Below, in pieces: positions 33,643 to 41,916 of a stretch of DNA of 64,000 bases; the first letter of the stretch is position 1; each line of letters starts with the position of its first letter. A program made the translations under genes and the position numbers. Below the pieces are notes generated by a model that was given only the letters and a program-made list of their open reading frames with translations, had not been told where the DNA came from and searched no databases. Location of the stretch: the NCBI RefSeq assembly GCF_029360775.1, contig NZ_JARKMZ010000013.1, positions 21,850 through 85,849 of the forward strand, given 5' to 3'. This DNA is from Daejeonella sp. H1SJ63 (GTDB taxonomy: Bacteria > Bacteroidota > Bacteroidia > Sphingobacteriales > Sphingobacteriaceae).

Positions 33643-34539
33643 TCAGACCTTCGTTTTTTTCTTTTTTCTGTTTTTTATATAAGGGTACATGAAAATTGTA
33701 CTTAGTACAATGATGGCTCCGGCATAAAATCCGAGGGTCATTTGCTCCTTTTTTCCGAAGAAAATAAATGCCAGAATGATACCGTAAACCGGCTCCAGAT
33801 TGGTAATAAGTGCTACTCTGAAGGCTGATAATTCTTTCATTACAGCAACGCCAGCAACGTATGCAAGGGATGTGCAGACGGTTCCAAGCAGTAGTAAATA
33901 GGTCAGGTCAGAAAAATTGAGGCTTACAGGAGCCTTCAGGCCTTTCGAAATTAATAAATAGACTGAAACCCATACCCATGCCCCAATGAGCTCATAGAAG
34001 CTTATAATAGGCGCAGGGCGATTTTGGATTTGCTTGGAATTTATAATCGAGAAAATACTTGCACATAATGCACTCAGTAAACCGCATATAATTCCAAATG
34101 TATATTGCGATTCGAAGGTGAAAATCATGTAGATTCCTGAGATAATCAGTACCCCGGTAACGACTTCCAGTCTGGAAATTTTCTGTTTTTTTAGCAGTGG
34201 TTCCAGTATGGCTGTAAATAATGTAAGCGAAGAAAGACTGACCAGGGCAACCGATACTGTAGACGATTTTATAGAATGAAAAAACAATATCCAGTGTAAA
34301 GCAACTATGGCACCGGTGAAGAATAATTTAAAAAATGTTTCTGATGAAACGCGAATTGAAATTTTTCTTATTCTGAAATAGGCATACAGACTGATAAATG
34401 CGATAAGTACACGGTACCAGACAAGGTAGGTGGCTTCAATAGAAATTAAGGCTCCCAGAATGCCTGTAAAACCCCAGATAAATACTGTGATGTGCAGAAT
34501 GATCAGATTTCTGCTGACAGGTGAATTACTCTCAGGCAT
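33643..34539 (-). CDS. EamA-family (DMT) transporter
   Basis: A 298-residue membrane protein with ten predicted helices in two EamA repeats. It starts with the first helix (HITVFIWGFTGILGALISIEA), has VSLSSLTLFTAILEPLL at the end of repeat 1 and ITNLEPVYGIILAFIFFGKKE in repeat 2, and a basic tail KNRKKKKTKV. These transporters export metabolites or drugs; the substrate cannot be told. It starts 2 nt after the LptF/G-family gene ends and is the last gene of the tgt unit. Confidence 0.85.
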   Translation of the reverse strand: MPESNSPVSRNLIILHITVFIWGFTGILGALISIEATYLVWYRVLIAFISLYAYFRIRKISIRVSSETFFKLFFTGAIVALHWILFFHSIKSSTVSVALVSLSSLTLFTAILEPLLKKQKISRLEVVTGVLIISGIYMIFTFESQYTFGIICGLLSALCASIFSIINSKQIQNRPAPIISFYELIGAWVWVSVYLLISKGLKAPVSLNFSDLTYLLLLGTVCTSLAYVAGVAVMKELSAFRVALITNLEPVYGIILAFIFFGKKEQMTLGFYAGAIIVLSTIFMYPYIKNRKKKKTKV

Positions 34540-34541
34540 AC

Positions 34542-35621
34542 TTATTTAGGGGCTTTAATCATCAGGTAAATGCCCAATACCCCAAATATCATATTGGGAA
34601 TAAATACTGCAATCAGAGGGTGGAGACCTCCTTTCAGTGCAAACATATTGGCGAACTGTATGAACAGGATGTAGGCAAAACTCAGGAATATTCCCAGTCC
34701 CAATGGTAGTCCGATACCCCCGCGCACTTTTCTTGATGATAGTGAAACACCCATCAGAGTTAATACATAAGCAGATAATGGATAAATAAAACGTTTATAC
34801 TTTTCGAGTTGAAGGTCGACCATAACACCTGTTCCTCTGATCTCCTCTTTATCAATACGTTCGTTAAGTTCCCGCATATTCATGGCCTGGTAGATATTGT
34901 CATAAATCTCAAAATCTTTTGGCCTCATATCCAGAACGGTATCCATTTTAAACCCGCTAACCATATTTTCCTTCAGTCCGTCAATTTTTCGGATAGAATA
35001 GTTTTCAATGATCCACCTGGTTTTAAGAGAGTCCCATGTTATTCTGTCGGCAACCAGTTTTTCTTTCAGATCATCTCCCGAGAATTTTTCAAGCTGGAAT
35101 TTATAGCCTGTTTTAAGGGTATTATCGAAATTTTCGATATACACATAGCTGTTCTTATCGATCTGCATATGGGTATACATCTTGGTATTGTCTGATTTTG
35201 GATTGATATAAGTGTTTTCGAAATCTATTTTTAACTCGTTAGTTTCCGGTATAATGAACAGGTTAAAGATCAGTGTAACCAGAAAGATCACCGTTGATGA
35301 GATCAGATAAGGCCACAAAAAACGCTTGAAACTTACTCCGCTGCTCAGAATAGGCACGATCTCAGTCTGGTCGGCCATTTTAGCTGTAAAGAATATTACT
35401 GCTATGAAATTAATCAGTGGAGATAGAAAGTTCAGATAAAAAGGGATAAATCCGGCATAGTAGCTGAAGATAATCTCAGTAACCGGAGCCTGATGTCTCA
35501 GAAAATCATCCAGTTTTTCTGAAACGTCAAAGATCACGATGATCACGGTAAAAATGGCCAGGGTAAATGAGAAAGTACCCAGGTATTTCCTGATGATATA
35601 CCAGTCGATGATCTTAATCAT
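34542..35621 (-). CDS. LptF/LptG-family permease (YjgP/YjgQ)
   Basis: A 359-residue inner-membrane protein starting MIKIIDWYIIRKYLGTFSFTL, the family's hallmark. Three helices at each end surround a periplasmic domain of roughly 150 residues. LptF and LptG form the membrane part of the LPS export ABC complex with LptB. Bacteroidota often encode the two halves at separate loci; which half this is cannot be fixed from sequence. It follows tgt by 3 nt. Confidence 0.88.
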   Translation of the reverse strand: MIKIIDWYIIRKYLGTFSFTLAIFTVIIVIFDVSEKLDDFLRHQAPVTEIIFSYYAGFIPFYLNFLSPLINFIAVIFFTAKMADQTEIVPILSSGVSFKRFLWPYLISSTVIFLVTLIFNLFIIPETNELKIDFENTYINPKSDNTKMYTHMQIDKNSYVYIENFDNTLKTGYKFQLEKFSGDDLKEKLVADRITWDSLKTRWIIENYSIRKIDGLKENMVSGFKMDTVLDMRPKDFEIYDNIYQAMNMRELNERIDKEEIRGTGVMVDLQLEKYKRFIYPLSAYVLTLMGVSLSSRKVRGGIGLPLGLGIFLSFAYILFIQFANMFALKGGLHPLIAVFIPNMIFGVLGIYLMIKAPK

Positions 35622-35624
35622 GCC

Positions 35625-36755
35625 TTATAAGCGCTGTGCTAATTGAACTACCATTTTATTTTTCCATTCACTGAATTCTCCGGAAATGATTTTCTCTCTT
35701 GCTTCATTAACCAGCCACAGGTAAAAATGAAGATTATGAAGGGTTGCAATCTGTGCTCCCAGAATTTCTTTTGAATGTGTCAGATGTCTAAGATAAGCCT
35801 TTGTATAGAATCTGTCGGCATAAAGATCACTGTCAGGTTCAATCGGACTGAAATCATCTTTCCATCTTTCATTTTTGATGTTGATAATGCCATTTTTGGT
35901 AAAAAGCATCCCATTTCTGGCATTTCTTGTTGGCATTACACAGTCAAACATATCAATACCCAGAGCAATGTTTTCCAGAATGTTTACCGGTGTTCCAACC
36001 CCCATCAGATAACGTGGTTTATCTTTCGGCAGAATGTCGCACACAATATCAGTCATTTCATACATCTCTTCAGCAGGTTCACCAACAGATAAACCTCCAA
36101 TCGCATTTCCTTCTCTTTCAAATGAAGCGATTACTTCTGCCGATTGTTTTCTCAGATCCTTATATACTGAGCCCTGAACAATTGGGAAAAGGGTTTGTGA
36201 GTACCCGTATTTTGGTTCAGTACTGTCAAAACGATCGCAGCAGCGTTTCAACCAACGGTGGGTCATGTCTATTGACCTTCTGGCATAGTTATAATCGCAG
36301 GGGTAGGGTGTACATTCATCAAAGGCCATAATAATATCAGCGCCAATAATGCGCTGGGTATCCATTACAGATTCAGGAGTAAACAAGTGTTTGGATCCGT
36401 CAATATGGGATCTGAAAGTCACACCTTCTTCTTTAATCTTGCGGACCCCTGACAAAGAATACACCTGATAGCCACCACTGTCGGTTAGTAAAGGCTTATC
36501 CCAGCCATTGAATTTATGCAGTCCACCGGCTTTTTCAAGCGTGCTTAGCCCCGGTCTCAAATAAAGATGATAGGTATTACCAAGTATAATCTGAGCTTTG
36601 ATATCATTGGCCAGCTCATGCTGATGTACAGCTTTAACTGAGCCGGCAGTTCCCACAGGCATAAAAATGGGAGTTTTAATTACCCCATGGTCTGTAGTAA
36701 TTTCGCCTGCACGTGCTTTAGATAATTTATCTGAAGCTTCTAGTTTAAATTTCAT
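35625..36755 (-). CDS. tgt: tRNA-guanine transglycosylase, without the usual zinc cysteines
   Basis: A 376-residue enzyme that swaps guanine 34 for the queuosine precursor in GUN tRNAs. The active-site segments are intact: LTDSGGYQVYSL, FDECTPYP, GGLSVGEP, MGVGTPVNILENIALGIDMFDCV and MPTRNARNG. The zinc site of characterised Tgt enzymes has a CxCxxC before YSRAYLRHL; here the aligned stretch is PDSDLYADRFYTKAYLRHL, with no cysteine, while the later His (TLHNLHFYL) remains. It begins a unit with the LptF/G permease and EamA. Confidence 0.92.
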   Translation of the reverse strand: MKFKLEASDKLSKARAGEITTDHGVIKTPIFMPVGTAGSVKAVHQHELANDIKAQIILGNTYHLYLRPGLSTLEKAGGLHKFNGWDKPLLTDSGGYQVYSLSGVRKIKEEGVTFRSHIDGSKHLFTPESVMDTQRIIGADIIMAFDECTPYPCDYNYARRSIDMTHRWLKRCCDRFDSTEPKYGYSQTLFPIVQGSVYKDLRKQSAEVIASFEREGNAIGGLSVGEPAEEMYEMTDIVCDILPKDKPRYLMGVGTPVNILENIALGIDMFDCVMPTRNARNGMLFTKNGIINIKNERWKDDFSPIEPDSDLYADRFYTKAYLRHLTHSKEILGAQIATLHNLHFYLWLVNEAREKIISGEFSEWKNKMVVQLAQRL

Positions 36756-36774
36756 TCAATCTTTTTAGCAGCCG

Positions 36775-36782
36775 CAAAAATA
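36775..36782 (-). promoter_or_regulatory. -7 element (TATTTTTG) of the tgt operon
   Basis: On the minus strand TATTTTTG matches TAnnTTTG, 19 nt upstream of the tgt ATG at 36755. Confidence 0.55.
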
Positions 36783-36909
36783 GTAAAATATAAACGGCTG
36801 ATGTCCTGAGCTTAAATTAAGCATAGTTTATTTCAGATAATTTTATAAACAATGCCGAATGTGAAAGAAAAATCAGAAATTTACGCACATTTAAATTCTA
36901 ATATAACGC

Positions 36910-38025
36910 GTGGATTACTTCTATATTTCGATTGCAGTTGTTTTCATTATTTTTTTCTTACTGCAACTTTATTACATCCTTATAGTTCACCGTAAACTCG
37001 CAACATTCAACATCCCTGATTCGGATAAACTCTCAAATGAACCTGTTTCAGTAATTATCTGTGCCAGAAATGAAATTGACAATCTCAGGCTTAATCTTGG
37101 GTCAATTCTGGAACAGGACTATCCTGATTTTGAGGTGGTTGTAGTGAACGATTGCTCTAATGATGGTTCAGACTGGTATTTACGTGATCTCAGCGCTCAA
37201 TATAAAAGATTGAAAGTGGTCACCATCGAAGATCATCCCCGTTTTAAGCATGGTAAAAAATTCGCAGTAACACTGGGTATTAAAGCTGCTAAAAATGAGA
37301 ATCTGCTTTTTACTGATGCCGACTGTAAACCGGCTTCCGACCAATGGATTAAGATTATGCAGAGTAATTTCAGTGAGCAGACTGAGATTGTTCTGGGTTA
37401 TTCACCTTATGAGTTTAAAGCCGGTATACTGAATCGTCTTATTCGTTTCGAAACTTTTATAACAGCTTTAAATTACTTTGCATATGCTATATCCGGTGAT
37501 CCGTATATGGGGGTTGGCCGAAATATAGGATATAAGAAATCGCTTTTTTTCAGAGGTAAAGGTTTTGCTTCGCATATGCATATTTTGTCGGGTGATGATG
37601 ATCTTTTTGTGAACCAGAATGCCACTAAGACTAATACGAGAATCGAAATTCACCCTGATGCTCATGTATGGTCAGAACCTAAAACGTCACTTTCTGCTTT
37701 TTTCTCTCAGAAATTAAGGCATCAGGGTGCAGGTAAGGCCTATAAAAATCATCATAAAATAATGCTGGGTTCACAAATTATTTCAGCCATTTTATTTTAT
37801 TTGTTTTTAGGGATTTTACTTGCTATAAAGGCCGATTGGTGGCTGATCGTATCGGTTTATAGCCTTCGTTTAATAGCTCAGATATTGGTCTACATGCCGG
37901 CACTTAAGAAATTAAAGTATATTGATCTCATCTGGTTCTTACCTCTATTTGATATCATTTATTACATTTACATAATGCTATTGAGCTTTATCACTCTTTT
38001 CAGGAAAAAAGTCGAATGGAAGTAA
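36910..38025 (+). CDS. Family 2 glycosyltransferase, membrane-bound
   Basis: A 371-residue GT-A enzyme with one N-terminal helix, then the nucleotide-sugar domain: PVSVIICARNEIDNL, FEVVVVNDCSNDGSDWYL, LLFTDADCKP (DxD-like) and ILSGDDDLFVNQ. Two or three C-terminal helices follow. It probably builds a surface glycan or glycolipid. It starts with GTG at 36910. Its end overlaps the sigma factor gene by 10 nt. Confidence 0.87.
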   Translation: MDYFYISIAVVFIIFFLLQLYYILIVHRKLATFNIPDSDKLSNEPVSVIICARNEIDNLRLNLGSILEQDYPDFEVVVVNDCSNDGSDWYLRDLSAQYKRLKVVTIEDHPRFKHGKKFAVTLGIKAAKNENLLFTDADCKPASDQWIKIMQSNFSEQTEIVLGYSPYEFKAGILNRLIRFETFITALNYFAYAISGDPYMGVGRNIGYKKSLFFRGKGFASHMHILSGDDDLFVNQNATKTNTRIEIHPDAHVWSEPKTSLSAFFSQKLRHQGAGKAYKNHHKIMLGSQIISAILFYLFLGILLAIKADWWLIVSVYSLRLIAQILVYMPALKKLKYIDLIWFLPLFDIIYYIYIMLLSFITLFRKKVEWK

Positions 38026-38630
38026 ATCCTAATTTTTCGGCTAATGCCAGAAATGATTTTAATCTTGTCACCAAAGCAAAAAATGGAGATCAGAAGGCGT
38101 ATGCTGAATTAATGCAGCGCTACAAGGATTCTATCTATTTCATGGCATTGAAAATGGTCAATAATAAAGACGATGCCATGGATCTTACCGTAGAGACCTT
38201 TGGCAAAGCGTTTGAGAATCTGGAGAAATACAGACCTGATTTTGCATTCAGTACCTGGTTGTTCAGAATAGCGACGAATAATTGTATCGATTTTATTCGT
38301 AAAAAGCGTATTAATCTGGTTTCTATTCAAAAACTCTCAGAGGAAGATGGCGAAGAAAGACATTTACAGGTAAGGGCAGATGTTTTGAATCCTGAAGAAA
38401 CATCAATAAAAAAGCAGGAAAGTGAGAAACTCAAGAATATTGTAGAGCAATTGCCATCCAGATACAGAACCCTGATCATTTTAAGATATTATGATGAGTT
38501 GTCTTATGATGAAATTTCTCAACAGCTTGATATACCGCTTGGAACAGTTAAAGCACAGCTATTCAGGGCGAGAGACCTGATGGCGAATATTATGAACCGT
38601 AAAAAGAACAACCTGAGAAGTGACTTCTGA
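38016..38630 (+). CDS. ECF-type RNA polymerase sigma factor
   Basis: A 204-residue sigma factor with region 2 (AYAELMQRYKDSIYFMALKM, DLTVETFGKAFENLEKYR, FSTWLFRIATNNCIDFIRKK) and region 4 (LPSRYRTLIILRYYDELSYD, GTVKAQLFRARDLM). No anti-sigma factor gene is next to it. It overlaps the glycosyltransferase gene by 10 nt upstream and rsmG by 11 nt downstream, so it is translated as part of that unit and not in a typical sigma/anti-sigma pair. Confidence 0.88.
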   Translation: MEVNPNFSANARNDFNLVTKAKNGDQKAYAELMQRYKDSIYFMALKMVNNKDDAMDLTVETFGKAFENLEKYRPDFAFSTWLFRIATNNCIDFIRKKRINLVSIQKLSEEDGEERHLQVRADVLNPEETSIKKQESEKLKNIVEQLPSRYRTLIILRYYDELSYDEISQQLDIPLGTVKAQLFRARDLMANIMNRKKNNLRSDF

Positions 38631-39249
38631 TATCATATTGCATTATTTCCCGGATCTGAGCGATCATCAGAAGGAACAGTTCGCTGCTCTTGATGATTTA
38701 TACAGATTCTGGAACTCAAGAATCAATCTTATATCAAGGAAGGATATTGATATGCTTTATTTGCATCATATTCTTCATTCACTGGCTATTGCCAAGGTAA
38801 TTTCATTCTTGCCGGGCGAAAAAGTTCTGGATGTCGGCACCGGTGGCGGTTTTCCGGGTATTCCACTCGCTATCATGTTTCCTGAAACTGATTTTCATCT
38901 TGTAGACTCCATCGGAAAAAAGATTAAAGTAGTTCAGGAGGTTGCTTCAGGCTGCGGATTGAAAAATGTGCGTGCAAGCCATGCCAGAGCAGAACAGATA
39001 GATGAAAAATTTCATTTTGTGGTTTCCAGGGCTGTAACCCGACTTTCAGAGTTCTATCCCTGGGTAAAAGGAAAGTTTGAAAAGAAATCAATGAACACCA
39101 TTCAAAATGGTATATTGTATCTGAAGGGCGGAGATCTGGATGAGGAAATTAAAGAATCCGGACTAAAAGCCGAGCTGATTCCGCTTTCACAATATTTTGA
39201 AGAAGAGTATTTCGATACAAAATATGTAGTTTATATCCCTCAATTTTGA
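38620..39249 (+). CDS. rsmG: 16S rRNA (guanine(527)-N(7))-methyltransferase
   Basis: A 209-residue RsmG (GidB) enzyme that methylates G527 of 16S rRNA. Motifs are FWNSRINLISRKDIDMLYLHHILHSL split across the N-terminus, the SAM loop VLDVGTGGGFPGIPLAI and HFVVSRAVTRL. It starts at a GTG (38620-38622) inside the end of the sigma factor gene. The dprA gene follows after 86 nt. Confidence 0.93.
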   Translation: MTSDIILHYFPDLSDHQKEQFAALDDLYRFWNSRINLISRKDIDMLYLHHILHSLAIAKVISFLPGEKVLDVGTGGGFPGIPLAIMFPETDFHLVDSIGKKIKVVQEVASGCGLKNVRASHARAEQIDEKFHFVVSRAVTRLSEFYPWVKGKFEKKSMNTIQNGILYLKGGDLDEEIKESGLKAELIPLSQYFEEEYFDTKYVVYIPQF

Positions 39250-39335
39250 TATTGAGTTTTGTTGCGCGGCATCCCCAATGCTGTTGATTATTATAAAGCT
39301 GTCAGGGTTTATTAATTTATCAATCATTATTAAGG

Positions 39336-40430
39336 ATGTCATTGTTTCATCAAATCGCCCTTTCCTGTCTTCCGGGTATCGGTTCAGTACTTGCACGAAG
39401 TCTTTTGAGTTATTGCGGAAGTGCCGAAGAAGTATTTAAGTCTAAAAGCAAACTACTTGCTAAAATTCCGGGAATAGGTCCTAAAACTCTTGATCAGATA
39501 TTAAATCACTCCGTTTTCAGCCTTGCTGAGAATGAGCTTAAATTCATTGAGAAGTTTAAAATAAGTCCATTGTTTATTAGCTCTGAGCAATATCCCAGAA
39601 GATTAAGAAATTGTCCGGATGCACCGGTCATGCTGTATTTTAAGGGTAGGGCAGATCTGAATGTCTCAAAACTGATCAGTATCGTAGGAACAAGGAATGC
39701 GAGTGATTACGGACGGGAGATCTGCAGAAATCTGATCGCAGACCTTAAAGAATATAATCCTTTGATTGTTAGCGGTCTGGCATATGGTATAGATAGTGCG
39801 GCTCACAGGGAAGCATTAAAAAATACGATCCCGACTGTTGGAGTTCTGGCACATGGCCTGGATCGTATTTATCCGGCTCAGCACAGGAATATGGCTGAAA
39901 AGATGCTTGAATGCGGTGGTTTGATCACTGAATTCATGTCGGGCACTATTCCCGACCGTGAGAATTTTCCTAAACGTAACCGGATCATTGCCGGACTGAG
40001 TGATTTAACTATTGTGGTGGAGGCTAATATTAAAGGCGGGGCATTGATTACTGCTGAGCTCGCAAATACGTATAACAGGGATGTATTTGCTTTCCCGGGA
40101 AGGATAAATGATGAAAGCAGCAGAGGGTGCAATCATCTGATCAAAACAAACCGGGCACACCTGGTTACCGGTATGGCTGATCTCGAATATATCATGGGCT
40201 GGAGCAGAGAAGCAGCGAGACCTTTACAGCAACAGCTTAGTCTGCCTGTTAACCTGAACGAAGAAGAACGCAAAATAGCAGATATTATTCAGGCACATGG
40301 AGAAATAGCTGTAGATGAACTTGCTATGCTGAGTTCGCTTCAGCAAAGCCGGCTGGCAGTAAATATTTTGGGGATGGAAATGAAGGGGATTGTTATTTCA
40401 CTGCCCGGAAAGGTATATAAGCTTGCCTGA
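39336..40430 (+). CDS. dprA: DNA processing protein DprA
   Basis: A 364-residue DprA, the loader of RecA onto incoming single-stranded DNA in natural transformation. An N-terminal helix-hairpin-helix-like part (IALSCLPGIGSVLARSLLSYCG, IPGIGPKTL) precedes the Rossmann core: SIVGTRNASDYGREI, VSGLAYGIDSAAHREAL, SGTIPDRENFPKRNRIIAGL and KGGALITAELA. A C-terminal winged helix (VDELAMLSSLQQSRL) completes it. Competence genes other than this are not visible here. Confidence 0.93.
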   Translation: MSLFHQIALSCLPGIGSVLARSLLSYCGSAEEVFKSKSKLLAKIPGIGPKTLDQILNHSVFSLAENELKFIEKFKISPLFISSEQYPRRLRNCPDAPVMLYFKGRADLNVSKLISIVGTRNASDYGREICRNLIADLKEYNPLIVSGLAYGIDSAAHREALKNTIPTVGVLAHGLDRIYPAQHRNMAEKMLECGGLITEFMSGTIPDRENFPKRNRIIAGLSDLTIVVEANIKGGALITAELANTYNRDVFAFPGRINDESSRGCNHLIKTNRAHLVTGMADLEYIMGWSREAARPLQQQLSLPVNLNEEERKIADIIQAHGEIAVDELAMLSSLQQSRLAVNILGMEMKGIVISLPGKVYKLA

Positions 40431-40444
40431 AAGGATGAATCAGA

Positions 40445-40945
40445 TCAGGATTCAGTATTCTTTGGATAATCAAAAAATATCAATTCACCTGTACCGCTGC
40501 TAAGCATTTTCCATGAGTCAAATGGGAAACGGATAAGTGCCATTCCACAGGTAGGGATGTTATGGATTGAAGTGTCACAAAATAAATTTACCAGGCATGT
40601 CAGTCCCGGGTTATGCCCGATTAAGGCAATAAACTCAGATTGATCATCAAGTTCATTGATGATTTCAAGAAGAGTAAAGGGAAGTGCATCGTAGATTTCC
40701 GGCTCCTGGATGATATCTGAGCTATTGATTCCGAACTCTTTAGCAAAATACTCTGCCGTAGTGATAGCTCTTAATGCCGGACTGCTTACGATTTGCTGAG
40801 GGATTAAATTCTTATTGACCAGCCTTTTCGCCATCTCAGGCGCGTTTTGATGCCCCCTGCTGTTTAAAGGGCGCTTAAAATCCCTGAGGTTTAGATCTCC
40901 CCAATCTGATTTTGCATGACGGATTAATAATAAGTGCTTAGCCAT
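40445..40945 (-). CDS. SixA-like histidine phosphatase
   Basis: A 166-residue phosphoglycerate mutase-like protein starting LLLIRHAKSDWGD, with the catalytic His in RHAK, then SPALRAITTAEYFA and ALIGHNPGLTCLV with the second His. This is the SixA group, some of which dephosphorylate histidine-containing phosphotransfer proteins. An Hpt protein is encoded at 46015, but no direct link is visible. It overlaps the GT9 gene by 8 nt. Confidence 0.85.
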   Translation of the reverse strand: MAKHLLLIRHAKSDWGDLNLRDFKRPLNSRGHQNAPEMAKRLVNKNLIPQQIVSSPALRAITTAEYFAKEFGINSSDIIQEPEIYDALPFTLLEIINELDDQSEFIALIGHNPGLTCLVNLFCDTSIHNIPTCGMALIRFPFDSWKMLSSGTGELIFFDYPKNTES

Positions 40946-41915
40946 TTATTTTAGTGATAATATCATCCAGATTAATTTTGTTCATACAGTTGAAATGTCC
41001 TTTAGGGCAGGTCTCATGACCGATTTTGGAACATGGCCGACAGTTTAAACCGTTCACCTGAAATATATATGACTCATCTGTTTTATAAGGATACATACCG
41101 AATTCAGGTACAGTATTTCCCCATATTGAATATACAGGTTTATTAAATGCTGCTGCAATATGCATCAAACCTGTGTCATGACTGATTACCTTTTCAGACA
41201 TCTTAACCAGAAATGCACTCTGATCAAGCTTGAATTTACCACAGGCATTAAATACCTGACTTCCGGCAGCATTGGCAATTCGTTCTCCGCGCTCTGCATC
41301 TTCCGGCCCGCCGAGTAATACTACCGGAAAGCTTATTTTACTGCAAAGCTCTGTTAGTTTTTCTTCAGGAAGACGCTTGGTACCATGTTGAGCACCAATT
41401 ACCATTGCAATGTACCGCTGATGCGATGCAGGAAGCATATCCTTTAATTCATACTCTTTTTGCAGAAAATAATCGAGCCCCTGATTATCGTTTTTAACCC
41501 CCAGAAATTCTACTGTTTTGAGGTAACGGTCGACAATGTGAACAGGAGGGAGGACATTCTTTTTTAAATTAACAAGCAGCCATTTTTGCCAGTTGAGCTT
41601 GTCAAATGAAGAGGATCTGATACCCAGTTTGGTTTTTATCACTAAGGTTCTCAGATTATGATGAAGATCGATCACATAATCAAAATTCTCAGGCTTCAAT
41701 TCATTGATGCAATCTGAGAGCGACTTGTCAAAAATATGAAGCTTATCAATATATGGATTAGCAGCAAGAACCGGTTCAAAGGCTTTTTTGGTAAGATAAT
41801 GCAGTTCAATACCCTCTAATTGTGTTTTTAAACACCTCACTACCGGGCTTGTCAGAACAATATCTCCGATTGAGCTGAACCTGATTACGAGTATTTTGAG
41901 TTTATCGTTTTTCAA
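40938..41915 (-). CDS. Family 9 glycosyltransferase (heptosyltransferase-like)
   Basis: A 325-residue GT-B enzyme starting KILVIRFSSIGDIVLTSPVV, with DYVIDLHHNLRTLVI, VLLGGPEDAERGERI, SHDTGLMHIAAAFNKPV and a Cys-containing C-terminus. GT9 enzymes add heptose or related sugars to the LPS core. No upstream ATG is available in frame, so the start is the TTG at 41913-41915, 1 nt beyond the polX stop. Confidence 0.88.
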   Translation of the reverse strand: MKNDKLKILVIRFSSIGDIVLTSPVVRCLKTQLEGIELHYLTKKAFEPVLAANPYIDKLHIFDKSLSDCINELKPENFDYVIDLHHNLRTLVIKTKLGIRSSSFDKLNWQKWLLVNLKKNVLPPVHIVDRYLKTVEFLGVKNDNQGLDYFLQKEYELKDMLPASHQRYIAMVIGAQHGTKRLPEEKLTELCSKISFPVVLLGGPEDAERGERIANAAGSQVFNACGKFKLDQSAFLVKMSEKVISHDTGLMHIAAAFNKPVYSIWGNTVPEFGMYPYKTDESYIFQVNGLNCRPCSKIGHETCPKGHFNCMNKINLDDIITKING

Positions 41916-41916
41916 A

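Noticed and set aside
38016..38630. Sigma/anti-sigma (TonB-linked) regulatory system
   Set aside because: No FecR-like anti-sigma or SusC-like receptor gene is adjacent; the sigma gene sits between a glycosyltransferase and rsmG.
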